Shown one piece after another: positions 17,253 through 25,842 of a stretch of 64,000 nucleotides of DNA. The stretch lies in assembly GCA_031367895.1 (NCBI GenBank), contig JANLQP010000015.1:21674-85673 (forward strand), given 5' to 3'. Position numbers and translations under genes: made by a program. The first letter of the stretch is position 1. Each line of letters opens with the position of its first letter. This stretch comes from Ga0077555 sp031367895 (GTDB lineage: Bacteria > Pseudomonadota > Alphaproteobacteria > Rhizobiales > Hyphomicrobiaceae). The notes beneath the pieces are model-generated. The model ran no database searches. It was not told the DNA's origin and was given only the letters and a program-made list of their open reading frames with translations.

Positions 17253-18977
17253 TCAACGCTGCCGAACCAGCATGATCACAAGCAGAAGGTTGAGGAATGC
17301 CAGCGCGAGCGCCAGCGCACGCCACACAGCCACCGGGTTGCGCTCGATCAGCGGGCGGGGCCGATCGTAGCCGAGCAACGGATTCGGATTGCGCAGATCG
17401 GCCGTCAATGCGGACAGCGTCTCGGTACGGTTGGCGGGTTTCTTTTCAACCGCTTTGCGCAGAGCCGCGTCGACCCAATTGGGAATATCGGAACGCAGAC
17501 CGCTGGCAGCCACGTATTCGAGCCGGGAAACGTCGCGGACGCCGGAGAAACCGCGCCCGTAGGGGACTTTTCCCGTCAACATCTCATATGTGATGGCGCC
17601 AAGTGCGTAGATGTCGGCGCGGTTGGTCGGCGGCTCACCCAAATGATACTCGGGTGCGGTGTAGTCGACGGTGCCAACGAGGCTCGGCATTTTGGCCAGT
17701 GCCCCGATCTCGTCGAGGCTTGCGGCCCGTGCCGAACCGAAATCGATGATTTTCACCTTTCCCGCCGGATCAATCATGATGTTCTCGGGCTTCAGATCCT
17801 GGTGCAGCACATCCTTGCGGTGGAAAGCGCGAAGCCCGGTCGCAATCTGGTCTACGATCGCGGTTACCATATCCAAGCTCGGCGTCGGGTTATCGCGCAT
17901 CCATTGCCGCAACGTTTGCCCGTCGAAGTAGTCGACGACGTAATAGAGATGCCGCCGCGGGCGCGCCGCCGGCACGACTGCCAGCACATTCGGACTGTTG
18001 ATCAGTGCGCCGATCCACTCCTCGCGCGCGAACATTTCTATGTAGCCCGGATCGTCCTCGAAATTGACCGACGGCGTCTTCAGAACCACGCTCTTGCCGG
18101 TCTCATTATCGCGCGCCAGATAAACCTGCGTCCGCTTGCTCGCGTGGATCTCGCTCAACACCGTATAGCCGTCGAATGAATTGCCGGGCGCAAGTTCCGG
18201 CGGGAACGGCAACGCCGTCAACGTACGCAGGTGCGTTGCCTCATCGACGCGGCCGGCGTCGTCGATGCGTACGAGCTGGCATGTCAGGTTGTCATCGGAG
18301 CCCTTTGCAAGCGCCGCATCCACGATACGTCGGGCGGCGCCTTCAAGATTGCTCGCGGCATCGCCGATGATCCGGATCTGCTCGGCGGGCGTCAGATGAT
18401 CGTGCACGCCGTCAGTGGTGAAGATCAGCACATCGGCTTGCTCGACGACTTCCTCGCGGTAGTCGATCTCGAGGTTCTGATCGATGCCGAAAGCGCGGGC
18501 GAGGTGTTCATGACCGCGCGCAACTCGAACGCGATGGTCGCGCGTCAAGGCCTCGATCTTGTCGCCGCGCAGCCGCGCAATGCGCGAGTCGCCAGCGTGA
18601 AAGATGTACGCGACACCGGCCTTGAGCACGACGCCTGAGAACGTGCTGACCATGCCGCGCTCGGATTGGTGCTGACTTTGGCCCTGCGCGTACAGCCAGC
18701 TGTTGACGGCACGCAGAACCACGCCGACGGACTTCTTCACGGTCCAAGTCGCGTGCGTCGCGTAATAGTCACCGAGGAAACTCTTGATGCAATTCTCGCT
18801 TGCCTCCTTGGCGCCCTCGCTCGACGACATGCCGTCGGCGATTGCCATAGCGATGCCCTTGGTCGCGAGCAACGGTGGCTCCGGCACAGCGATGCCGTAA
18901 GAATCGTCGTTTCGCGGCTTCCGACCGGCAATCGAGCATTGATCGATCGTGATGTGAGGGCCAGACGAACCGCTCAT
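17253..18977 (-). CDS. PP2C phosphatase - Ser/Thr protein kinase fusion, membrane-anchored
   Basis: 574 residues. Residues 1 to about 250 form a PP2C phosphatase: RKPRNDDSYGIA, AMAIADGMSSSEGAKEAS, FHAGDSRIARLRG, LIFTTDGVHDHL and KGSDDNLTCQLV supply the metal aspartates. Residues about 265-530 form a protein kinase: the ATP-site lysine is in GKSVVLKTP, and the catalytic loop is LHQDLKPENIMI (HQD instead of HRD). The DFG is in VKIIDFGSARA and the APE in VDYTAPEYHLG. A C-terminal membrane helix (about 550-570) ends in VRQR. Its ATG overlaps the narK TGA (ATGA), so it is co-translated with the nitrate transporter and probably shares its sigma-54 promoter. It likely acts on the transporter or nitrite reductase (inference). 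Confidence 0.92.
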   Translation of the reverse strand: MSGSSGPHITIDQCSIAGRKPRNDDSYGIAVPEPPLLATKGIAMAIADGMSSSEGAKEASENCIKSFLGDYYATHATWTVKKSVGVVLRAVNSWLYAQGQSQHQSERGMVSTFSGVVLKAGVAYIFHAGDSRIARLRGDKIEALTRDHRVRVARGHEHLARAFGIDQNLEIDYREEVVEQADVLIFTTDGVHDHLTPAEQIRIIGDAASNLEGAARRIVDAALAKGSDDNLTCQLVRIDDAGRVDEATHLRTLTALPFPPELAPGNSFDGYTVLSEIHASKRTQVYLARDNETGKSVVLKTPSVNFEDDPGYIEMFAREEWIGALINSPNVLAVVPAARPRRHLYYVVDYFDGQTLRQWMRDNPTPSLDMVTAIVDQIATGLRAFHRKDVLHQDLKPENIMIDPAGKVKIIDFGSARAASLDEIGALAKMPSLVGTVDYTAPEYHLGEPPTNRADIYALGAITYEMLTGKVPYGRGFSGVRDVSRLEYVAASGLRSDIPNWVDAALRKAVEKKPANRTETLSALTADLRNPNPLLGYDRPRPLIERNPVAVWRALALALAFLNLLLVIMLVRQR

Positions 18978-20452
18978 GCAATGTCGATCATGGCGATCGT
19001 GCCATCAGCCATCTCTTCGGCGATCTGCCCGCGCGGCTCCTCGATGCAGACGAATGTAAGGATGGCACCAAGCGCCGCGGCACAGGCAGCAATGAGGAAA
19101 AACGTCTGCACGTCGACGCCGCCATAGATCGTGAGGAAGAGAACGCCGCCAACGTTGCCGAATGCGCCGACCATACCAGCGATCTGGCCGGTGAGGCGCC
19201 GCTTGATCATCGGCAGCATGGCGTACACGGCGCCGTTTCCGGCGTTGACGAAGAGCGAGCAGAGGAACGTCGCCAATACGGCATAGACGATGCCGGTGCC
19301 GGTACCCATGAAGCTCATCGCGCCATAGCCGAGAGCCGTGCCGACGAGGCAGATGTTGAGGATGTTGCGGCGGCCGTAGGCGTCGCTGAGCCAGCCGCCT
19401 GCTGGGCGCGCGAAGAAGGTCGTCATGCCGAAGCTGGCGCCAAGGAAGCCCGCGACCGGCAACGACAGCCCGAACGTGTCTTTGAAGAACAGCGGTAGAA
19501 TGGACACGACCGCGAGTTCCGAACCGAAAGTGATCATGTAGGCGATGTCGAGCACGGCGACCTGGCGAAACTTGTAGCGGTGAATGTCGGCGACGGGCTT
19601 GGTGAAGATCGAGCTGTTGATGCGCCAGGTGTCGGCAAGCTGCAAGGCGTAAAGCGCGAGCAACGCGGCGTAGATGGCCCATTCTGCGGTGCGGCCAATG
19701 AGGCCGAGGCCGCCCGATCCGAGCTTCCACGCCAGCACGCCCAGCGCCAGCACGAGCGGGGCCTGCATCGCCGCGTAGAGCACGAGGTCGCCGACGCTGG
19801 TCACCTCCATGGCGCCGGCCTTCTTCGGGGAAAAGTAGGTGGAACCTTTCGGAGTGTCACGTACGGCCCAGTAGTAAATGCCAGCGTAGACGATGGCGAT
19901 GACGCCGGTGAGGCCAATGGCGAGGCGCCAGCCATCCGGGCCACCGAACACGGCGGCGAGCGTCGGCAGCGTGATCGCGGCAATCGCCGAGCCGAAGTTG
20001 CCGAGCCCGGCATAAAGCCCCTGCGCGTAGCCCGTCTCCTTCGCCGGAAACCACTCGGCGATCAGGCGGATGCCGACGACGAAACCGGCGCCCACGAAGC
20101 CCAGCAGAAACCGCGAGATCGCCAACATGCCGTAGGACGTCGCCAACGCGAACATCAGGCAGAGCACGCCCGAGACAGCCAGCAACACCGCATACATGAG
20201 ACGTGGGCCGAGTTTATCGACAAGCACACCGACGGCGATGCGTGCGGGAATCGTAAGCGCAACGTTGAGGCTCAACAGCCCCGCCACCTCGGCCTTCGAC
20301 AGGCCGAACGAGTCGCGGATGGAAGCCATCAGCGGCGCATGGTTGAACCACACGAGAAAGGTAATGAAGAAGGCCAGCCAACTCCAATGCAGCACCTTGA
20401 CTTTGGGTTCGCCGCTCAAGAGGCGAATGCCCGCCTTGTGCTGATCGGCCAT
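18974..20452 (-). CDS. narK: Nitrate/nitrite MFS transporter (NarK family)
   Basis: 492 residues with about 12 membrane helices. The N-terminus reads LHWSWLAFFITFLVWFNHAPL and then SIRDSFGLSKAEVAGLLSLN. The nitrate signature region lies in the helix-5 stretch LGFVGAGFVVGIRLIAEWF and GYAQGLYAGLGNFGSAIA, and its counterpart in helix 11 at NAGNGAVYAMLPMIKRRLTG and GMVGAFGNVGGV. The frame extends to 20512, but the ATG at 20452 has AAGGAGA eight bases upstream, and the sigma-54 promoter occupies 20502-20517. The gene imports nitrate and/or exchanges nitrite for the NirBD reductase encoded divergently. Downstream it is fused in translation to a phosphatase-kinase. Confidence 0.93.
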   Translation of the reverse strand: MADQHKAGIRLLSGEPKVKVLHWSWLAFFITFLVWFNHAPLMASIRDSFGLSKAEVAGLLSLNVALTIPARIAVGVLVDKLGPRLMYAVLLAVSGVLCLMFALATSYGMLAISRFLLGFVGAGFVVGIRLIAEWFPAKETGYAQGLYAGLGNFGSAIAAITLPTLAAVFGGPDGWRLAIGLTGVIAIVYAGIYYWAVRDTPKGSTYFSPKKAGAMEVTSVGDLVLYAAMQAPLVLALGVLAWKLGSGGLGLIGRTAEWAIYAALLALYALQLADTWRINSSIFTKPVADIHRYKFRQVAVLDIAYMITFGSELAVVSILPLFFKDTFGLSLPVAGFLGASFGMTTFFARPAGGWLSDAYGRRNILNICLVGTALGYGAMSFMGTGTGIVYAVLATFLCSLFVNAGNGAVYAMLPMIKRRLTGQIAGMVGAFGNVGGVLFLTIYGGVDVQTFFLIAACAAALGAILTFVCIEEPRGQIAEEMADGTIAMIDIA

Positions 20453-20489
20453 GCGAAGGTCTCCTTGGCTCAACGAATGTCGATTTATC

Positions 20490-20517
20490 AAGGCGACAGT
20501 GGCAATTCCCATGCCAG
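20490..20517 (-). promoter_or_regulatory. Sigma-54 promoter of narK
   Basis: The minus strand of 20502-20517 reads CTGGCATGGGAATTGC, with GG and GC separated by ten bases, a full match to TGGCAYR-N4-TTGC. Initiation would fall near 20490, leaving about 38 bases to the narK ATG at 20452. It diverges from the nirB sigma-54 promoter 235 bases away, so one set of enhancer sites could serve both. Confidence 0.75.
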
Positions 20518-20751
20518 CTCAGGAAGCAATCTGGCAGGCAAACTATCGTCTTGATATCATTTGACATTCGTGAATTCGCATGTTTTTTGAGCTGCCATGT
20601 TGATCGCCTAAATTTTGATCAACAGCTGCCACGCAGCTTAAAAACTGTGCACCGCAGCAGGCGAGGCATCTTGTCTGTCCGACAGGCCACATTGTAAATT
20701 TATTTCAATGATTTCATGCAGATAAGCGCATTCGCGCGCTCCAATGCAACA
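20518..20751. promoter_or_regulatory. narK-nirB divergent regulatory region with several palindromes
   Basis: Between the two sigma-54 promoters lie three perfect inverted repeats: GTTGATC/GATCAAC (20599-20623, 11-base spacer), AGCTGC-N3-GCAGCT (20624-20638) and CTGTC-C-GACAG (20675-20685). The region is AT-richer than its surroundings, notably 20580-20645 and 20693-20715. These are candidate sites for NtrC or a nitrate/nitrite-responsive regulator. None matches the NtrC consensus well enough to assign it. Confidence 0.45.
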
Positions 20752-20779
20752 TTGGCACAGCGCTTGCTTTTGTTAACTG
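20741..20779 (+). promoter_or_regulatory. Sigma-54 promoter of nirBD with overlapping palindrome
   Basis: 20752-20767 reads TTGGCACAGCGCTTGC, with GG-N10-GC spacing and a full consensus match. The palindrome CCAATG-N3-CATTGG (20741-20755) overlaps the -24 GG exactly as the CCAATC-N3-GATTGG palindrome does at glnK. Initiation would be near 20779, 43 bases before the nirB ATG. Confidence 0.75.
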
Positions 20780-20821
20780 TAAGCGCATCCTTGCGCAGTG
20801 CAACATAAGCTCCGAGGGGCC

Positions 20822-23272
20822 ATGAAAAAGAAACTTGTCGTCATCGGCAACGGCATGGCTCCAGGCCGCGCGCTGGAGAAGCTGCTGCAGGCCTCTCCGG
20901 ACTCCCACGAGATCACCATTTTCAACGCCGAACCGCGTGTGAACTATGATCGCATCATGCTCTCGCCCTTGCTGTCGGGTGAGAAATCTTTCGAGCAGAT
21001 CGTCATCCACGGCGACGGCTGGTACGTGAAACACGGCGTCACGCTGCTCAAAGGCTGCACGGTCACCGACATCGACCGCGACAAGAAGACCGTCACGACG
21101 GCCACGGGCATCACCGCCAACTATGATCAGCTGATCATCGCCACCGGATCGTTGCCCATCATCATCCCGGTCCCCGGCGCCAATCTCGCGGGCGTACTGA
21201 CCTACCGTGATCTCGACGACGTGCAGGCGATGATGCTCGCCGCCAAGGCGCGCGGCCGCGCTGTCGTCATCGGCGGCGGGTTGCTCGGACTAGAGGCCGC
21301 AGCCGGCCTCAAGGAGCAAGGCATGGATGTTACCGTCCTGCATCTTATGCCGACTCTGATGGAACGGCAGCTCGATACGACGTCTGGACATCTGCTGCAG
21401 CGGGCCTTGGAGGCACGCGGCATCCGAGTCATCACCCAGGCGAATACGAAAGCGATCCTCGGCGCCAAGCGCGTCGAAGCCGTGGAACTGGCTGACGGCA
21501 CGCGGCTCCCCGCCGATCTCGTCATCATGGCGGTCGGCATCAAGCCGAATGCGGGCATCGCCAAGGCGGCCGGCCTAAAGGTCAATCGCGGGATCCTGGT
21601 CGATGCCGGCATGCGCACCAGCGACCCTGACATCTTCGCGCTCGGCGAGTGCACGGAAGTCGAGGGGCAGGTGTTTGGGCTCGTGGCTCCGCTCTACGAG
21701 ATGGCGAACGTTGCGGCAGCACAACTTGCCGGCGACGCAAGCGCCGCGTTCAAGGCGAGCGCGACGGCGACGAAGCTCAAGGTTACCGGCATCAACCTGT
21801 TCTCCGCGGGCGACTTCGGCGAGGCTAAGGACCGCGAGGAGATCGTGCTGCGTGACGCCGCCCGCGGCATCTACAAGCGGCTTGTGCTCAAGGACGGCAA
21901 ACTGATCGGCATCGTACTTTACGGCGACACGGCCGACGGCGCCTGGTTCTTCGACCTGCTCAAGAAGAGTGCGGAAATCAAGGAATTCCGCGACACGCTG
22001 ATCTTCGGTCCGAGTTACGCTGGAGGTGCCGCACAGGACCCTATGGCGGCCGTTGCAGCATTGCCGGATGACGCGGAGATCTGCGGCTGCAACGGCGTCT
22101 GCAAGGGCAAGATCACCGGCGCTATCGACACACTCGGCTTGAAGACCATTGATGACGTGCGCACGCATACGAAGGCGTCAGCCTCGTGCGGCTCGTGCAC
22201 CGGCCTCGTCGAGCAGCTTTTGAAATCGAAGCTCGGCGATGGCTACAATCCCGCCGCCGTGCAGCCGATGTGCCCTTGCACGAAGCATGGGCATGACGAC
22301 GTGCGCCGCCTCGTTGTCGCGAAAGGTTTGAAGTCGATCCCGGACCTGATGCAGGCGTTGGAGTGGACGACCTCCGCGGGCTGCGCGAAATGCCGGCCGG
22401 CGCTCAACTACTATCTGCTCTCGACGTGGCCCGGCGAGTACCGTGACGACAACCAGTCGCGCTTCATCAACGAGCGCGTGCACGCCAACATCCAGAAGGA
22501 TGGCACCTACTCGGTCGTTCCGCGCATGTGGGGCGGTATGACGAGCGCGAAGGAGCTGCGTGCGATTGCCGACGTGGTCGAGAAGTTCAACATTCCTGCA
22601 GTGAAATGCACCGGCGGCCAACGGATCGACATGCTCGGCATCAAGAAAGAAGACCTGCCTGCCGTCTGGGCTGATCTCAATAAAGCAGGCATGGTCTCGG
22701 GCGCGGCCTACGCCAAGGGCCTGCGTACAGTCAAAACCTGTGTCGGCACGGAGTGGTGCCGGTTCGGGACGCAGGATTCGACTGGCCTCGGCGTCAAGCT
22801 CGAGAAATTCCTGTGGGGGTCTTGGACGCCGGCCAAGCTCAAGCTCGCGGTCTCCGGCTGCCCGCGCAACTGCGCCGAGGCAACGTGCAAGGACATCGGC
22901 GTCATCTGCGTCGAGTCGGGTTACGATATACATTTCGGCGGCGCCGCCGGTCTCGACATCAAGGGCACCGAGGTGCTCGGACACGTTGCGACCGAGGACG
23001 AAGCGATCGAGGTGATCGCCGCGCTGACGCAGCTCTATCGCGAGCAAGGCCGCTACCTCGAGCGCGTCTACAAGTGGGCGAAACGCGTTGGCCTCGACAC
23101 CATTCGCAGGCAGATCATGGACGACGTCGAACGCCGCAAGGCGCTGCACGGCCGCTTCGTTTACTCGCAGTCCTTCGTGCAGAAGGATCCCTGGGCCGAG
23201 CGCGTTGGCGGCCATGACGCGCACGAATTCGCGCCAATCGCCGATCTCTCTCGCCTGGAGGCCGCGGAATGA
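20822..23272 (+). CDS. nirB: Assimilatory nitrite reductase (NADH), large subunit
   Basis: 816 residues. Cytosolic six-electron reduction of nitrite to ammonium. Residues 1 to about 400 are an FAD/NAD(P)H module (KKKLVVIGNGMAPGRALEKL, then VVIGGGLLGLEAAAGL). Two BFD-like iron-sulfur segments follow (CGCNGVCKGKITG with ASCGSCTGLVEQLL, and CPCTKHGHDDV with GCAKCRPALNYY). The C-terminal half binds siroheme and 4Fe-4S through TCVGTEWCRFGTQDS and VSGCPRNCAEATC. The start at 20822 with GAGGGG upstream is chosen over 20798, which lies eight codons earlier. It overlaps nirD by four bases. Confidence 0.96.
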   Translation: MKKKLVVIGNGMAPGRALEKLLQASPDSHEITIFNAEPRVNYDRIMLSPLLSGEKSFEQIVIHGDGWYVKHGVTLLKGCTVTDIDRDKKTVTTATGITANYDQLIIATGSLPIIIPVPGANLAGVLTYRDLDDVQAMMLAAKARGRAVVIGGGLLGLEAAAGLKEQGMDVTVLHLMPTLMERQLDTTSGHLLQRALEARGIRVITQANTKAILGAKRVEAVELADGTRLPADLVIMAVGIKPNAGIAKAAGLKVNRGILVDAGMRTSDPDIFALGECTEVEGQVFGLVAPLYEMANVAAAQLAGDASAAFKASATATKLKVTGINLFSAGDFGEAKDREEIVLRDAARGIYKRLVLKDGKLIGIVLYGDTADGAWFFDLLKKSAEIKEFRDTLIFGPSYAGGAAQDPMAAVAALPDDAEICGCNGVCKGKITGAIDTLGLKTIDDVRTHTKASASCGSCTGLVEQLLKSKLGDGYNPAAVQPMCPCTKHGHDDVRRLVVAKGLKSIPDLMQALEWTTSAGCAKCRPALNYYLLSTWPGEYRDDNQSRFINERVHANIQKDGTYSVVPRMWGGMTSAKELRAIADVVEKFNIPAVKCTGGQRIDMLGIKKEDLPAVWADLNKAGMVSGAAYAKGLRTVKTCVGTEWCRFGTQDSTGLGVKLEKFLWGSWTPAKLKLAVSGCPRNCAEATCKDIGVICVESGYDIHFGGAAGLDIKGTEVLGHVATEDEAIEVIAALTQLYREQGRYLERVYKWAKRVGLDTIRRQIMDDVERRKALHGRFVYSQSFVQKDPWAERVGGHDAHEFAPIADLSRLEAAE

Positions 23273-23616
23273 CCGCCATGGAAAAAGCCTGGATCGACAT
23301 CGGCGAAATTTCCGCCATTCCCGTGCAGGGCGCGCGCCTTGTGAAAACACCCAACGGCTGCATCGCTATCTTCCGCACCAGCGAGACCGAAGCGTTTGCA
23401 CTCGAGGATCGCTGCCCGCACAAGGACGGGCCACTCAGCCAAGGCATCGTGCACGGCCGATCGGTCACCTGCCCGCTGCACAATTGGGTGATCAACCTCG
23501 AGACCGGAAAGGCCGAGGGTGCCGACACCGGTCAGGTGGCGACCATTCGCCTGAAGGTCGAAGGCGGTCGATTGTTGCTCGACGCGTCGGGATTGCCGGC
23601 AATCGGCAAACGGTAG
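23269..23616 (+). CDS. nirD: Nitrite reductase (NADH), small subunit
   Basis: 115 residues, Rieske-fold small subunit of NirBD. It begins inside the nirB stop (ATGA). Unlike E. coli NirD, the full Rieske ligand set is visible: CPHKDGPL (Cys-x-His) and CPLHNW (Cys-x2-His). It may therefore carry a real 2Fe-2S cluster. No nitrate reductase gene (nasA) follows, although one often does in related assimilation operons. Confidence 0.93.
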   Translation: MTAMEKAWIDIGEISAIPVQGARLVKTPNGCIAIFRTSETEAFALEDRCPHKDGPLSQGIVHGRSVTCPLHNWVINLETGKAEGADTGQVATIRLKVEGGRLLLDASGLPAIGKR

Positions 23617-23761
23617 AGGGTTTGAGCACGATGCACATCGCAGCGCGCCAGCCGACCGGTCATGTGCGGACGGGCATTCGCCCGGGCTCGAGCCAACGCA
23701 GACAATTCCGCACTCCCGCAGGTTGCCGCGCAGGACGCGCCGACGCAGCCAGCACTCGAGG

Positions 23762-24235
23762 CTACCGCCGCCGCTTGATCAATTGCACGGCGGTTTCCAT
23801 CGCCTGCAGGAACTGCGAGCGGTCAGCCTTGGTGAACGCAGCGTTGTAGCCCTTCACCTCGCCGGCTTCGCGCAGATCCTGCATCAGCGAGCGCATCGCC
23901 AGCGCCATGCCGATGCTGGCCTCGGTGAATGGTTTGCCCGTCATGCCGATCACCTGCGCACCCGCCTTCAGGCAGCGGCCCGCGAGCGGTATGTCGGCGG
24001 TGACGGCAATGTCGTTCGGGCCGACGCGTTCCGCGATCCAGTTGTCGGCGATATCGGGGCCGTCCTGCACGACGACGCGCTCGATCAGCCAGCTGACGGG
24101 CAGCCGCATGAAGCTGTTCGACACGAACTTCACGGGCAGCTCGTGCCGCTCGGCAACGCGCACAACCTCGTCCTTCACGGGGCATGCGTCCGCGTCGACG
24201 TAGATGATCGTTGTGGGTTTGTCGGGCGTGGTCAT
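23762..24235 (-). CDS. YaiI/YqxD family (UPF0178) PIN-like protein
   Basis: 157 residues. It starts MTTPDKPTTIIYVDADACPVKDEV; the VDADACPVK motif defines the family. The middle TADIPLAGRCLKAGA and RSLMQDLREAGEVKGYN are also conserved. The fold is related to PIN/NYN nucleases, with acidic residues at the putative metal site, but the biological role is unknown. The frame extends upstream to 24331; the ATG at 24235 gives the standard N-terminus. Confidence 0.9.
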   Translation of the reverse strand: MTTPDKPTTIIYVDADACPVKDEVVRVAERHELPVKFVSNSFMRLPVSWLIERVVVQDGPDIADNWIAERVGPNDIAVTADIPLAGRCLKAGAQVIGMTGKPFTEASIGMALAMRSLMQDLREAGEVKGYNAAFTKADRSQFLQAMETAVQLIKRRR

Positions 24236-24352
24236 GGATTTGCGATGTGTTGGAGTCACGACGTCGTGAGTATGTGAAGGCGAGAGTCCGTGACGCCCGG
24301 AACTTCGATCTTGCATCACGAATTCACGCACTCACCAATTCACGACTGGCCT

Positions 24353-25282
24353 TTACCGCAGCGGATGCAGGGGCAAGCCGGCGACGATCTCGTTGCGCAG
24401 CGTGCCGAGCCCTTCGACCGTGATCTCGACCTTGTCGCCGGGCTTCAGCCAAGGGTACTTGTCCTCGCCGTGCGTCAGCGACAACTCCGAGATGCAACCC
24501 GTGCCGCAGGTGCCAGAGCCCAGCACATCGCCGGCCATGACGTTGGTGCCGCGCGATGCGAACGCCAGCATTTCCTCGAACGACCAGTAGATGTCGGCGA
24601 AGTTGGCGCGCGTATACGCGCGGCCATTGACCGACGCCGTGATGCCGAGATCGAAGCCCTTCGCTTTGCGCTTCGGCGCCAATTCGTCTGCCGTGACGAG
24701 GCACGGGCCGATGCTGGTCGCGAAGTCCTTGCCTTTGGCTGGCCCAAGTCCGACCAGCATTTCCTTGCGTTGCAAGTCGCGCGCGCTCCAGTCGTTCAGG
24801 ATCATGTAGCCGATGATGTGCGACGCCGCTTCCGACACTTTTAGGTTCGAGCAGCGCCGGCCGACCACGGCCGCGACCTCGACCTCGAAATCGAGCTTCA
24901 GGCAGCCGGGTGGCACCGCGACCTTGTCGCCGTCACCCGAAAGCGCGTTCGGATTGGTGAAGTAGAACACCGGGATCTCGTACCATTCGGGGAGCATATC
25001 GAGGCCGCGGCTCTTGCGGCCGGCCTTGACGTGCTGCTCGAAGGCGTAGAAGTCGCGGATCGAGGGTGGCCTCGCAATCGGCGGGCGCAGCTTTACTTGC
25101 GAGGCAGCAACGACCGCCGCCGGGTCCTTCTCGGCCTGCTCGCCGGCGCGCATCAGGTTCTCGCCGTCGTCGCCGAGGAGGTCTTGCAACGCGGCAACGC
25201 CACGGATGGCGTGCACCTTGTCGCCGATCCAGCGGCCGACGCCCTCGCGTCCAGACTGATCCTGAAACATGACAAAGCGCAT
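24353..25282 (-). CDS. Fumarylacetoacetate hydrolase family protein
   Basis: 309 residues. The C-terminal FAH domain has the metal-binding set: VEVAAVVGRRCSNLKVSEA, IIGYMILNDWSARDLQRKE, FATSIGPCLVTADEL and LGSGTCGTGCISE. Family members are hydrolases, hydratases or decarboxylases of 2-oxo acids in aromatic catabolism. The N-terminal roughly 75 residues form the usual cap. The start at 25282 has GGAGG seven bases upstream; an open extension to 25462 has no support. No catabolic operon surrounds it, so the substrate is unknown. Confidence 0.9.
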   Translation of the reverse strand: MRFVMFQDQSGREGVGRWIGDKVHAIRGVAALQDLLGDDGENLMRAGEQAEKDPAAVVAASQVKLRPPIARPPSIRDFYAFEQHVKAGRKSRGLDMLPEWYEIPVFYFTNPNALSGDGDKVAVPPGCLKLDFEVEVAAVVGRRCSNLKVSEAASHIIGYMILNDWSARDLQRKEMLVGLGPAKGKDFATSIGPCLVTADELAPKRKAKGFDLGITASVNGRAYTRANFADIYWSFEEMLAFASRGTNVMAGDVLGSGTCGTGCISELSLTHGEDKYPWLKPGDKVEITVEGLGTLRNEIVAGLPLHPLR

Positions 25283-25428
25283 GGGCGTTCCTCCGCTTGA
25301 AACCGAAACGGTGCCCGCAGCCTCGGATGGATCGACAGCAGATGTCAATTTGCATCGGCGGCCGTTCTCGGGTGATAGTGTGGTGGTCTGCGCTCCAGTC
25401 TGCGTTAAGATCGCAATCGCGTCGATGG

Positions 25429-25842
25429 ATGAAACGAATGGACGATCCAAAAAGCTTGACATCTGTGCCCCCGGAGGCTCCCGCCAGTGCAGCGGTCGAT
25501 TGGAAGCGTTGGAAGAAGTGTTTGTCTATGGCGGATTGGTTCTTGAAGCTTGAGGCAAAGGACTGGCTTCAACGTAAGAACTCGCTGATTCGTTCGTTGC
25601 CGAATGGAACGGTGATTGCAATCAAGATCGCTGACGATGTGATCCCTGACGGAATCTATGATTTGCCATTGCTTTTCCCAAATGCCCCCCATGACTGGGA
25701 ATATGCCAGAGCACCAAACGGGTTGGCGGCAATGGACAAGTTCGAGGAGTGCTTTGGTAAAAAAGCAATCGCGTGGGTGTATGAAATTGGCGTGCCGATA
25801 TCGCTGGGAGGCGGATTGTGGGCACTGTCGTCGGGAGCGTAG
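25429..25842 (+). CDS. Hypothetical protein, accessory patch
   Basis: About 137 residues starting MKRMDDPKSLTSVPPE (another ATG nine bases later). It is rich in Trp and Lys in the middle (VDWKRWKKCLSMADWFLKL), then mixed alpha/beta with VIAIKIADDVIPDGIYDLP. No family is recognised. Codon use (TTG, ATT, AAT) and lower GC than its neighbours suggest transferred DNA. The next frame, an aspartic-protease-like gene, starts 25 bases before this one ends, so they look like a two-gene unit. No strong ribosome binding site is present. Confidence 0.5.
   Translation: MKRMDDPKSLTSVPPEAPASAAVDWKRWKKCLSMADWFLKLEAKDWLQRKNSLIRSLPNGTVIAIKIADDVIPDGIYDLPLLFPNAPHDWEYARAPNGLAAMDKFEECFGKKAIAWVYEIGVPISLGGGLWALSSGA

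Noticed and set aside
23660..23770. 36-codon frame after nirD (MCGRAFARARANAD...)
   Set aside because: Very short, no ribosome binding site, overlaps the 3' end of the yaiI-like gene.
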